Part shown: in pieces, positions 1 through 5,603 of the stretch | Numbering within the stretch: position 1 is the first letter of the stretch | How the letters are laid out: each line of letters opens with the position of its first letter | NCBI GenBank assembly: GCA_036402215.1 | Contig: DASWTI010000366.1 | Location: forward strand, 1-8,812 | Reading direction: 5' to 3' | From: DASXTS01 sp036402215 | GTDB taxonomy: Bacteria > Actinomycetota > Actinomycetes > Mycobacteriales > Pseudonocardiaceae | DNA: 8,812 bases | The notes under the pieces: model-generated | Told to the model about the DNA's origin: nothing | Seen by the model: only the letters and a program-made list of their open reading frames with translations | Databases searched by the model: none | Translations under genes and position numbers: made by a program

Positions 1-2
1 TC

Positions 3-65
3 CGCCGCGCCGCGCCCGCGGACCCCCCGCTGCGCGACCGGCGTGACGACCGGCACTCGGCGTGA
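3..65 (+). CDS. Possible C-terminal end of an upstream gene (5' truncated by window)
   Basis: The frame beginning at base 3 is open from the window edge to a TGA at 63-65. Its third codon positions are almost all G or C, the pattern of real genes in this window, and it reads as a charged Arg/Asp-rich tail ending DRHSA. Only about 20 codons are visible, so no family can be named. Another plus-strand frame also stays open for about 35 codons, so chance cannot be excluded. Confidence 0.3.
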   Translation, partial: RRAAPADPPLRDRRDDRHSA

Positions 66-120
66 GCACGGCGATCGGGGTTCGGGTGCTCGACCGGCGC
101 TCGCGTGACCGCGCCCGTCG

Positions 121-651
121 TCAGTCGCTGAACAGGCCGCGGACGTAGGCGGCCTGGCCGGCGTGCTGGAGCGCGTCGTCGGCCACGCTCACCAGGCGCA
201 CGCCGAGCGTCACCGGGGGGTCCCACCGCTCGTCCACCACGCGGTCCAGGTCGGCCGGCGTCAGGCCGCGCAGGTACGCCACGGTTCGCGCGTGCACCGC
301 CTCGTGGTACTCGATCAGCACCTCGGCGCGGGCGGGCCGGACCGTCGCCACCTCGGCCGGCGTGTGGCCGTACCCGGTGTCCGCCGGGTCCGGTTCCAGG
401 CCGAAGCCGGCCGCGTGCTCCGGCCAGAGCTGGTCGGTGCCCAGCAACTCGGCGACGTGGTGGTCCTGCACCCGGGTCAGGTGCCACACGAGCCAGCCCA
501 CCGGGTTCGCCCGCTCCGCCGGGGCCAGCCGCAGCTCCCCGGCGTCGAGCCCCCCGGCCGCCGTCCGCACCAGCGCGGGCAGCCGCCCGTACAGCTCCAG
601 CAGCAGCTCACCGACCTCCATGCCGGTAGCCGTACCCGGCGTGCGCGCCAC
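121..651 (-). CDS. DinB/DUF664 family protein (mycothiol transferase-like)
   Basis: This 176-residue protein has the four-helix DinB_2/DUF664 fold signature, including LVWHLTRVQDHHVAELLG (residues 54-71), the DTGYGHTPAEV segment (91-101), YHEAVHARTVAYLRGL (115-130) and the C-terminal LQHAGQAAYVRGL (161-173). DinB-like proteins bind a divalent metal through conserved histidines. His57, His64/65, His116/120 and His163 are the candidates, but I cannot say which are ligands. Actinobacterial relatives are commonly annotated as mycothiol-dependent transferases, so a role in thiol conjugation or detoxification in the cytoplasm is a family-based inference. The GTG start is chosen because GGAGG (657-661 on the complement) lies 5 nt before it, whereas the internal ATG at codon 11 has no ribosome binding site. 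The gene is divergent from the reductase-like gene starting at 717 and is about full family length. Confidence 0.85.
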   Translation of the reverse strand: MARTPGTATGMEVGELLLELYGRLPALVRTAAGGLDAGELRLAPAERANPVGWLVWHLTRVQDHHVAELLGTDQLWPEHAAGFGLEPDPADTGYGHTPAEVATVRPARAEVLIEYHEAVHARTVAYLRGLTPADLDRVVDERWDPPVTLGVRLVSVADDALQHAGQAAYVRGLFSD

Positions 652-656
652 CTAGT

Positions 657-661
657 CCTCC
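657..661 (-). promoter_or_regulatory. Shine-Dalgarno of the DinB/DUF664 gene
   Basis: GGAGG on the minus strand, 5 nt before the GTG at 651-649. This decides that start over the internal ATG at 621-619, which is preceded only by a pyrimidine/GC mix. Confidence 0.7.
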
Positions 662-663
662 GC

Positions 664-675
664 CCGTGGCCACGG
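664..675. repeat. 12-bp perfect palindrome in a divergent intergenic region
   Basis: CCGTGGCCACGG is its own reverse complement. It sits in the 65-bp gap between the divergently transcribed DinB/DUF664 and reductase-like genes, where an operator could act on both. It is short and GC-rich, so chance is possible. Confidence 0.35.
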
Positions 676-716
676 CGTGCGGGAAGACGATCGCCGCCGC
701 GATGGTTGAACCCTGT

Positions 717-1367
717 ATGACAACGATCGGATTGATCGGCAGCGGGAACATCGGTGCCGCCGTGGCGCGGCTGGCGGTGGCCGCGGGCCACGACGTGCTG
801 CTCAGCAACTCCCGCGGGCCGGAGACGCTCGTCGGCCTGGTGGCCGAGCTGGGGCCGGCCGCCCGGGCCGGCACGGCGCGCGAGGCGGCCGAGGCGGGCG
901 ACATCGTGGTGGTCAGCGTTCCGCTGCGCGCCTACCGGGACGTGCCGGTGGAGCCGCTGGACGGCAAGGTCGTGATCGACACCAACAACTACTACCCGCA
1001 GCGCGACGGCACCATCCCGGAGCTCGAGGACGAGAGCACCACCACCTCGGAGCTGCTCCAGGCGCACCTGCCGAAGGCCCGCGTGGTCAAGGCGTTCAAC
1101 CACATCATGGCCGCGCACCTGGCCTCCCGTGGCACGCCGCCCGGCACCCCGAACCGGCGCGCGCTGGCCATCGCCGGCGACGACGAGCAGGCGCGCGCCA
1201 CGGTCGCGGCGCTCATCGACTCCTTCGGTTTCGACGTGGTCGACCTCGGCCCGCTCGCCGAGGGCTGGCGCGTGCAGCGGGACACCCCCGGCTACGTCAC
1301 CGAGCTGGACGCCGACGGCCTGCGCCGCGCGGCCGCCGAGGCACGCCGCTATCGCGACCTGGCCTGA
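717..1367 (+). CDS. NADPH-dependent F420 reductase-like NAD(P)-binding protein
   Basis: This 216-residue protein opens with the Rossmann motif TTIGLIGSGNIGAAVARLA (GxGxxG at residues 7-12), followed by the acidic-free LLSNSRGPETL segment (about 28-38). A serine/arginine pair in place of an acidic residue suggests NADP(H) rather than NAD. The central DIVVVSVPLRAY, the VVIDTNNYYPQRDG loop and the VVKAFNHI strand match the NADPH:F420 oxidoreductase (Fno-like) superfamily, which transfers hydride between NADPH and a deazaflavin or related acceptor. Actual use of F420 is not shown: many relatives have unknown substrates. The ATG at 717 places the Rossmann motif at the extreme N-terminus as in the family. 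An in-frame GTG at 666 would add 17 unrelated residues and run into the divergent gene's upstream region. No convincing Shine-Dalgarno precedes the ATG, so a leaderless or very short-leader transcript is possible. It is followed after 90 bp by the APH-like gene. Confidence 0.82.
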   Translation: MTTIGLIGSGNIGAAVARLAVAAGHDVLLSNSRGPETLVGLVAELGPAARAGTAREAAEAGDIVVVSVPLRAYRDVPVEPLDGKVVIDTNNYYPQRDGTIPELEDESTTTSELLQAHLPKARVVKAFNHIMAAHLASRGTPPGTPNRRALAIAGDDEQARATVAALIDSFGFDVVDLGPLAEGWRVQRDTPGYVTELDADGLRRAAAEARRYRDLA

Positions 1368-1381
1368 CCCGCCGCGAACCC

Positions 1382-1421
1382 GGCCGCCACGCCGGAAACC
1401 GGGCCGCCACGCCGGAAACCG
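1382..1421. repeat. Perfect 20-bp tandem duplication (two copies)
   Basis: The 20-mer GGCCGCCACGCCGGAAACCG occurs at 1382-1401 and again, with no change, at 1402-1421, between the reductase-like gene and the APH-like gene. It is immediately followed by the inverted pair CCGGCT/AGCCGG (1419-1431). The perfect identity suggests a recent slippage duplication. Confidence 0.85.
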
Positions 1422-1457
1422 GCTGAGCCGGCCCGGCGTTCCTGGCAGGGTGGCCGA

Positions 1458-2393
1458 GTGCTGGACGAGCCGGAGTTGGACATCGCCACCGTCGCCGCGT
1501 ACGTCCGCCAGGGCTGGGGGCTGGACGTCACGCTGCGCTTCCTGCCCATCGGCTACGACGCCGCGGCGTGGGCGTACGAGGCGACGGCCGCGGGGGAGCG
1601 CTACTTCGTCAAGCTCCGTCGCGGCGCGCCCGGCCCGGGCCCTGCGGTCGCCCGTTACCTGCGCGACGGCGGGCTCGCCGCGGTGCTCGCGCCGCTGCCG
1701 ACCCGCGCCGGTCCGCCGTATCACCAGGCCGGCGGCTGGTCGCTGCTGCTCCACCCGTTCGTCGACGGTGACGACGCCTGGCGCGACGGCCTCACCGACG
1801 AGCAGTGGACGGAGTTCGGCGCGTTCCTCGGCGCGCTGCATGCCACTCCGCCGCCGCCCGGCGTCGCCCTGCCGCGCGAGACCTACGAGGCACCGGCCGT
1901 GGCGTTCGTGCGCGCCCACGAGCCGGAGCCCGCCGAGGGCGTGCGCGCCGAGTTCGCGGCCGCCTGGCGGTCGCACCTCGACGCCACCCTCGCCCTCGCC
2001 GACCGCGTCGAACGCCTCGGCCGGGCCGCGGCGGCCGCCGCCCCGCCGCCGGTGCTGTGCCACGCGGACGCCCACGGCGCCAACCTGATGATCGAGCCGT
2101 CCGGCCGGCTGCACGTCGTGGACTGGGACGAGGTGGTGCTCGCGCCCCGCGAACGGGACCTGCTGTTCGTGCTCGGCCCCGCCTTCGGCGAGCGGCCGCC
2201 GACGCCGGCGCAGCTCGACCGCTTCCGCCGCGGCTACGGCGCCCTGGACGCCGACCCGGTGGTGCTCGGCTTCCTGCGCGACCGCCGCGTGCTGGACGAC
2301 ATCGCGGAGTTCGCCAGGGGAGTGGCCCGGCCGGACGCCTCCGAGGAGAGCCGCCGCGGCGACCTCCGCTGGTTCCGTCGCCAGTTCGGCTGA
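1458..2393 (+). CDS. Aminoglycoside phosphotransferase-family kinase, APH(9)-like
   Basis: This 311-residue protein has the protein-kinase-like APH fold. The N-lobe carries the ATP-binding lysine in YFVKLRRG (Lys52). The C-lobe carries the Brenner-type catalytic loop LCHADAHGANLMI (residues 200-212; catalytic Asp204, metal-binding Asn209) and the metal-binding segment VVDWDEVVLAPRERDL (220-235; Asp222, Asp224). The DWDE...LAP.ERDL arrangement resembles spectinomycin phosphotransferases of the APH(9) group. APH-family enzymes phosphorylate hydroxyl groups of antibiotics or of endogenous small molecules, and the true substrate cannot be read from sequence. Length is normal and all core residues are present, so it is probably an active cytoplasmic kinase. 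The GTG start follows CAGGG with 7 nt spacing. It could be co-transcribed with the reductase-like gene 90 bp upstream, and a hairpin follows its stop. Confidence 0.85.
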   Translation: MLDEPELDIATVAAYVRQGWGLDVTLRFLPIGYDAAAWAYEATAAGERYFVKLRRGAPGPGPAVARYLRDGGLAAVLAPLPTRAGPPYHQAGGWSLLLHPFVDGDDAWRDGLTDEQWTEFGAFLGALHATPPPPGVALPRETYEAPAVAFVRAHEPEPAEGVRAEFAAAWRSHLDATLALADRVERLGRAAAAAAPPPVLCHADAHGANLMIEPSGRLHVVDWDEVVLAPRERDLLFVLGPAFGERPPTPAQLDRFRRGYGALDADPVVLGFLRDRRVLDDIAEFARGVARPDASEESRRGDLRWFRRQFG

Positions 2394-2400
2394 CGCCCCG

Positions 2401-2431
2401 GGCCGGAATCGTCGGACCCGGTATTCCGGCC
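2401..2431 (+). terminator. Hairpin after the APH-like gene, possible terminator
   Basis: GGCCGGAAT (2401-2409) and ATTCCGGCC (2423-2431) form a perfect 9-bp stem with a 13-nt loop, starting 8 nt after the stop codon. There is no T-run, which is usual in high-GC actinomycetes. The left arm overlaps one GGAAYNNTCG motif, so it may also be part of that array. Confidence 0.5.
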
Positions 2432-2615
2432 GTTCCTCGCGGCCCGCCGGAGCTGGCCGGCGACGGGCGGTCCGTCGGCGACACGAGCATTCCCGGAGGC
2501 CACCCGCCCGGGGCGGTAGGAATGGTGGTCGTCGGAATGATCGTGCTCACCACAACGGTCACGCTACTACCTCTGAGCTGGGCATTCACCCGTTCGACCG
2601 TTCCTGGAATGGTCG
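2405..2615. repeat. Five dispersed copies of a 10-bp motif GGAAYNNTCG
   Basis: Copies read GGAATCGTCG (2405-2414, plus), GGAATGCTCG (2484-2493, minus), GGAATGATCG (2534-2543, plus), GGAACGGTCG (2595-2604, minus) and GGAATGGTCG (2606-2615, plus). A looser copy, GGAATGGTggTCG, starts at 2519. The last two strict copies face each other around base 2605. The clustering before one gene suggests binding sites for a regulator. I found no other copy by eye in the rest of the window. Confidence 0.55.
2595..2615. promoter_or_regulatory. 21-bp near-perfect dyad, candidate operator for the S8 peptidase
   Basis: CGACCGTTCC and GGAATGGTCG flank a central T at 2605. Nine of ten positions are complementary (g2600 opposes t2610). 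The dyad lies about 140 bp before the peptidase start and about 24 bp before the weak -10-like TAGGGT, so it would be placed to act on that promoter. The bound protein is unknown. Confidence 0.5.
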
Positions 2616-2745
2616 TCACTCTAACGGCCCGCGACCGGTAGGGTAATGGTCACCCAGGTGGCTCCGGGTGGAAGGTAGGGGCAACAGAATCGCAACATTT
2701 CTCCAACCGGATGGCGGTCGAATGGCCACGGGACCCCGACCCCAC

Positions 2746-2751
2746 AGGAGG
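2746..2751 (+). promoter_or_regulatory. Shine-Dalgarno of the S8 peptidase
   Basis: AGGAGG lies 6 nt before the ATG at 2758. It decides that start: an in-frame ATG at 2752 directly abuts the site, and longer in-frame extensions lack a site and would bury the signal peptide. Confidence 0.8.
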
Positions 2752-2757
2752 ATGTCC

Positions 2758-4032
2758 ATGATCCCTCGCCCATCCCGCAGAACGGTCATCGTGGTCGCGC
2801 TCGCGACCCTCGGTGCCGGGCTGTTGAGCGTCACCCCGGCGGCCTCGCACACCCACGACCACGCCGTCGCCGGCGTGGGCGCGCCGGCCGCCACCCCGGG
2901 CCAGATCCTGTACGCCGGCACCCGCGAGGCGGTGCCCAACGGCTACATCGTGTCGCTGGGCGCCGACACCGCGCCGTCCGACGTGGACCGGATCGCCGAC
3001 TCGCTGCTGGAGACCTACGGCGGCGTCAAGCAGTTCAGCTACGGCGACACGCTGCCCGGCTTCTCGATGAACGCCGACGCCACCACGGCCGCGCGGATGG
3101 CCGGCGACCCGCGCGTGGAGTACGTCGCGCAGGACCAGTACTACACGACCGACGCGCTGGTCGTGCAGCCCACGCCGGGCACCCAGCTGTGGGGCCTGGA
3201 CCGCATCGACGAGCGCTCGCTGCCGCGGGACAACAAGTACCACTACCCGAACACGGCCTCCAACGTCACCGCGTTCGTCATCGACACCGGCATGCTGCTC
3301 AACCACCAGGAGTTCGCCCCGGCCGGCCGTGCCGTCTGCGGCTTCGACCCGTTCCTCGGCGGCTGCGCGCCGTGCGGCCTGAACCACGGGACCCACGTCG
3401 CCGGCACCATCGGCGGCGTCACCACCGGCGTGGCCAAGGGCGTGCAGCTGGTGTCCGTGCGGGTGTTCAACTGCACCGGCAGCACCACCGCCGCGATCGT
3501 CATCGCCGGCGTCAACTTCGTGACGCTCTCGGCACAGATCAACCCGAGCCGGCGCATGGTCGCCAACATGAGCCTCGGCGGCCCCAGCTACGCGCCGATG
3601 AACACCGCCGTCAACAACTCCATCGTGCTCGGCAACGTGCACTACTCCGTCGCCGCCGGCAACAACGGACAGCCCGCCTGCAACTACTCGCCGGCCAGCA
3701 CCCCGAACGCCACCACCGTCGGCGCCACCACCATCAACGACGTCAAGCCCATCTGGTCCAACTACGGCACCTGTGTCGACCTGTTCGCCCCCGGCGAGAC
3801 CATCTACTCCGCCTCGATCCCGGCGACGAACTCCTACGCGACGCTGTCCGGCACCTCCATGGCGTCCCCGCACGCCGCCGGCACCGCCGCGCTCTGGCGG
3901 CACAAGTTCCCCGCCGACAACGCCCTCGCCGTGGCCGCCGCGCTCAACGGCAACGCCACCCCGGGCGTGCTGTCCAGCATCGGCGTCGGCTCGCCGAACC
4001 GCCTGCTGTTCATGGCGATGGTCCCGGTGTAA
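2758..4032 (+). CDS. Secreted subtilisin-like S8 family serine peptidase
   Basis: This 424-residue precursor has a signal peptide (RRTVIVVALATLGAGLLS, residues 7-24, cleavage probably near AAS-HT at 28-31) and an I9-type inhibitory propeptide (about 60-130, from NGYIVSLGAD to RVEYVAQDQYY). The catalytic domain follows: Asp176 in VIDTG, His210 in NHGTHVAGTIGG, oxyanion Asn302 in AAGNNG and Ser367 in SGTSMASPHAAG, the full triad in order. It would be exported by Sec, autoprocessed and act outside the cell on proteins. It ends soon after the catalytic domain, with no P-domain or other C-terminal module. The mature part has six cysteines (194, 203, 206, 239, 308, 339). Cys203 and Cys206 form CAPC four residues before the catalytic His, where relatives usually have an Asp-x-x-Gly lead-in. 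The upstream motif array suggests regulated expression. Convergent with the FAD oxidoreductase. Confidence 0.93.
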   Translation: MIPRPSRRTVIVVALATLGAGLLSVTPAASHTHDHAVAGVGAPAATPGQILYAGTREAVPNGYIVSLGADTAPSDVDRIADSLLETYGGVKQFSYGDTLPGFSMNADATTAARMAGDPRVEYVAQDQYYTTDALVVQPTPGTQLWGLDRIDERSLPRDNKYHYPNTASNVTAFVIDTGMLLNHQEFAPAGRAVCGFDPFLGGCAPCGLNHGTHVAGTIGGVTTGVAKGVQLVSVRVFNCTGSTTAAIVIAGVNFVTLSAQINPSRRMVANMSLGGPSYAPMNTAVNNSIVLGNVHYSVAAGNNGQPACNYSPASTPNATTVGATTINDVKPIWSNYGTCVDLFAPGETIYSASIPATNSYATLSGTSMASPHAAGTAALWRHKFPADNALAVAAALNGNATPGVLSSIGVGSPNRLLFMAMVPV

Positions 4033-4048
4033 CCCGCGTTCCACCGAC

Positions 4049-4080
4049 GTCCGGCCCCCGCCCCGCGGCGGGGGCCGGAC
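4049..4080. terminator. Bidirectional terminator between convergent genes
   Basis: A perfect 14-bp stem (GTCCGGCCCCCGCC at 4049-4062 pairing with 4067-4080) encloses the 4-nt loop CCGC. It lies 16 nt after the peptidase stop and 12 nt after the stop of the convergent FAD oxidoreductase, so it can serve both. No T-run follows on either side. Confidence 0.85.
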
Positions 4081-4092
4081 CCCGCCGGACGC

Positions 4093-5469
4093 TCAGGCCG
4101 GTTCGATGTTCTGGTTGCGGTGGAACACGTTCTCCGGGTCCCAGGCCCGCTTCAGCTCCCGCAGCCGCGCCAGGTTCTCCCCGTACGCGATCCGCACGCC
4201 CTCCGCGCCCTCGAACGCCAGGTGGTTCACCTCGACGCCGGCCGACAGCGGGCGCAGCGCCTCCCAGAGGCCGTCCGACCAGGCCCGGTGCGGAGCCGGG
4301 TCCTCGTCCACCGAGGCCCAGGCCGCGCCGAGCTCCAGGCAGTACCCCGCGCCGCGGTGCCGGAAGGCCGTGGCGTCCGGCGCGACCCGCGCGATCGCCC
4401 CGCCCATCGGCAGGATGATCACCGCGCTGAGCGGCGAGGTCGCCGGCACCGCGTGCGTGAGCACCGCGTCGATCACCTCGTCGCGCAGGTCGTCCACCAG
4501 GTGCGAGCGCATGTGGAACGGCGTGCTCACCCCGCTCGCGTCGAAGAAGTGCTGCAACGCCACCCAGGGCGTCGGCGCGAACAGGTCCACGGCCGGCTGC
4601 CCGAACGCCCGCAGCGGCGCCAGCGCGGCCTCACCCTCCCCGACCGGCCCCAGGTACGCCGCGGCCAGCATGAGCACCTGGCGCCCGTGCAGCTCCCGCG
4701 GCACGAACGGCTCCGGCGGTGCGGTGACCAGCGCGGCCGCGGCGCTCACCTCGTCGGGCGCGGCGGCGTTGAACTCCCGCAGGTGCCGCAGCACGTCGCC
4801 GGCCCGCTCCACCGGGTGCATCGCCATGCCGGCCAGCACCGGCTCCAGCGGGTGCACCCGCAGCGTGAACCGCACGACCACGCCGAAGTTGCCGCCGCCA
4901 CCGCGCAGCGCCCACAGCAGGTCCGGGTGCTCGTCCTGGCTCGCCGTCACCAGCTCGCCGGTCGCCGTGACCAGCTCGGCGGCCAGCAGGTTGTCGCAGG
5001 CCAGTCCGTACCGGCGGGACAGCCAGCCGTTGCCGCCGCCCAGCACCAGGCCCGGCACGCCCACGTTCGACACGTGCCCGCCGACCGCCGCCAGCCCGTG
5101 TTCCGCCGTGGCGTCCGCGACCCGCGCCCACGTGTTGCCCGGCCCCACCGTGACGGTCCGCGCCGCGGGGTCCACCACCAGCTCGTCCAGCCCCCGCAGA
5201 TCCACCACCAGCCCGCCGTCGCACGTCGAGTGCCCGACGAAGCTGTGCCCGCCGCCGCGCACGGCCAGCTCCAGGCCGTGCCGCCGGGCCAGCCGGACCG
5301 CCGCCACCACGTCCGCCGCGCCCGTGCAGCGGACGATGACCGCCGGCCGCCCGTCCACCATCGGGTTCCACACCCGGCGTGCCTCGTCGTACCCCGGGTC
5401 GCCGGGGAACACCAGCTTCCCGGCCAGCTCGGTGCCGCCGTCGACCCGCCCGATTGCCGTGCCGCCCAT
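4093..5469 (-). CDS. FAD-binding oxidoreductase, berberine-bridge/PCMH type
   Basis: This 458-residue protein has an N-terminal FAD_binding_4 (PCMH) domain: RPAVIVRCTGAADVVAAVRLA (41-61), then LAVRGGGHSFVGHS (68-81), where His75 is the usual 8-alpha-histidyl FAD attachment site, then VGVPGLVLGGGNGWLSRRYG (136-155) and CDNLLAAELVTATGE. The C-terminal BBE motif is YGENLARLRELKRAWDPENVFHRNQNI (429-455). The position where bicovalent enzymes carry a second flavin-linking Cys reads HVSNVG, so FAD is probably held by one covalent bond. The family oxidises alcohols, sugars or alkaloid-like compounds with O2, and the substrate is unknown. There is no signal peptide, so it is likely cytoplasmic. The ATG at 5469 is preceded by GGAGG with a 6-nt gap; an upstream extension would read through the intergenic palindrome. 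Divergent from the DUF4328 gene. Confidence 0.9.
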   Translation of the reverse strand: MGGTAIGRVDGGTELAGKLVFPGDPGYDEARRVWNPMVDGRPAVIVRCTGAADVVAAVRLARRHGLELAVRGGGHSFVGHSTCDGGLVVDLRGLDELVVDPAARTVTVGPGNTWARVADATAEHGLAAVGGHVSNVGVPGLVLGGGNGWLSRRYGLACDNLLAAELVTATGELVTASQDEHPDLLWALRGGGGNFGVVVRFTLRVHPLEPVLAGMAMHPVERAGDVLRHLREFNAAAPDEVSAAAALVTAPPEPFVPRELHGRQVLMLAAAYLGPVGEGEAALAPLRAFGQPAVDLFAPTPWVALQHFFDASGVSTPFHMRSHLVDDLRDEVIDAVLTHAVPATSPLSAVIILPMGGAIARVAPDATAFRHRGAGYCLELGAAWASVDEDPAPHRAWSDGLWEALRPLSAGVEVNHLAFEGAEGVRIAYGENLARLRELKRAWDPENVFHRNQNIEPA

Positions 5470-5475
5470 GGGTTT

Positions 5476-5480
5476 CCTCC
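5476..5480 (-). promoter_or_regulatory. Shine-Dalgarno of the FAD oxidoreductase
   Basis: GGAGG on the minus strand, 6 nt before the ATG at 5469-5467. It fixes this start rather than an upstream in-frame GTG or ATG. Confidence 0.8.
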
Positions 5481-5522
5481 ACCGTTCGCGATACGTCCGG
5501 CTGTCGTACCCGGGCCGCGTCC

Positions 5523-5543
5523 CGTTACCGCCGGGCGGTAACG
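5523..5543. promoter_or_regulatory. Perfect 21-bp palindrome, candidate operator in a divergent promoter region
   Basis: CGTTACCGCC (5523-5532) and its exact reverse complement GGCGGTAACG (5534-5543) flank a single G. It lies in the 134-bp gap between the divergent FAD oxidoreductase and DUF4328 genes, 54 bp from the first start and 60 bp from the second. The size and symmetry fit a dimeric repressor site (TetR-, MarR- or GntR-like). No regulator gene is encoded in the window. Confidence 0.65.
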
Positions 5544-5561
5544 CCGGACGAACCACGGCGA

Positions 5562-5577
5562 TTCACCCTTGTTCACC
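5562..5577. repeat. TTCACC direct repeat at 10-bp spacing
   Basis: TTCACC occurs at 5562-5567 and 5572-5577, exactly one helical turn apart, 27 bp before the DUF4328 start. It could be a regulator site or part of a promoter, but no clear -10 hexamer accompanies it. Confidence 0.3.
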
Positions 5578-5603
5578 GTCAACGAAATCTGGGGGTTTCA
5601 TCC

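Larger units (their letters stand above)
2394..2757. other. 364-bp regulatory-looking intergenic region upstream of the S8 peptidase
   Basis: No gene is visible between the APH-like stop and the peptidase start, and the base composition is lower in GC than the flanking genes, especially 2519-2710. It contains the hairpin at 2401-2431, five copies of GGAAYNNTCG, and a 21-bp dyad at 2595-2615. There is a weak -10-like TAGGGT at 2639-2644 with no convincing -35. GCAACA is repeated at 2681-2686 and 2692-2697, 11 bp apart. This is more apparent control sequence than a constitutive gene would need. Confidence 0.6.

Noticed and set aside
35..98. CGACCGGC repeated at 35-42, 47-54 and 91-98
   Set aside because: An 8-bp GC-only word is common in such DNA and the spacing is irregular. 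Not enough to call a repeat array.
477..2114. Long minus-strand open frame of 545 codons across the reductase-like and APH-like genes
   Set aside because: It is antisense to two recognisable protein families, has Arg/Gly-rich low-complexity content and no motif. Long antisense frames are expected in very GC-rich DNA.
2650..4044. Minus-strand open frame of 464 codons opposite the S8 peptidase
   Set aside because: The plus strand encodes a peptidase with a full catalytic triad and a strong ribosome binding site. The antisense frame is Gly/Val/Arg/His-rich with no family resemblance.
5494..5550. CGTCCGGC (5494-5501) and GCCGGACG (5543-5550) as a wider stem around the intergenic palindrome
   Set aside because: The 8-bp arms are separated by about 40 bp and are GC-rich. 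Likely chance and not centred on the 21-bp palindrome.
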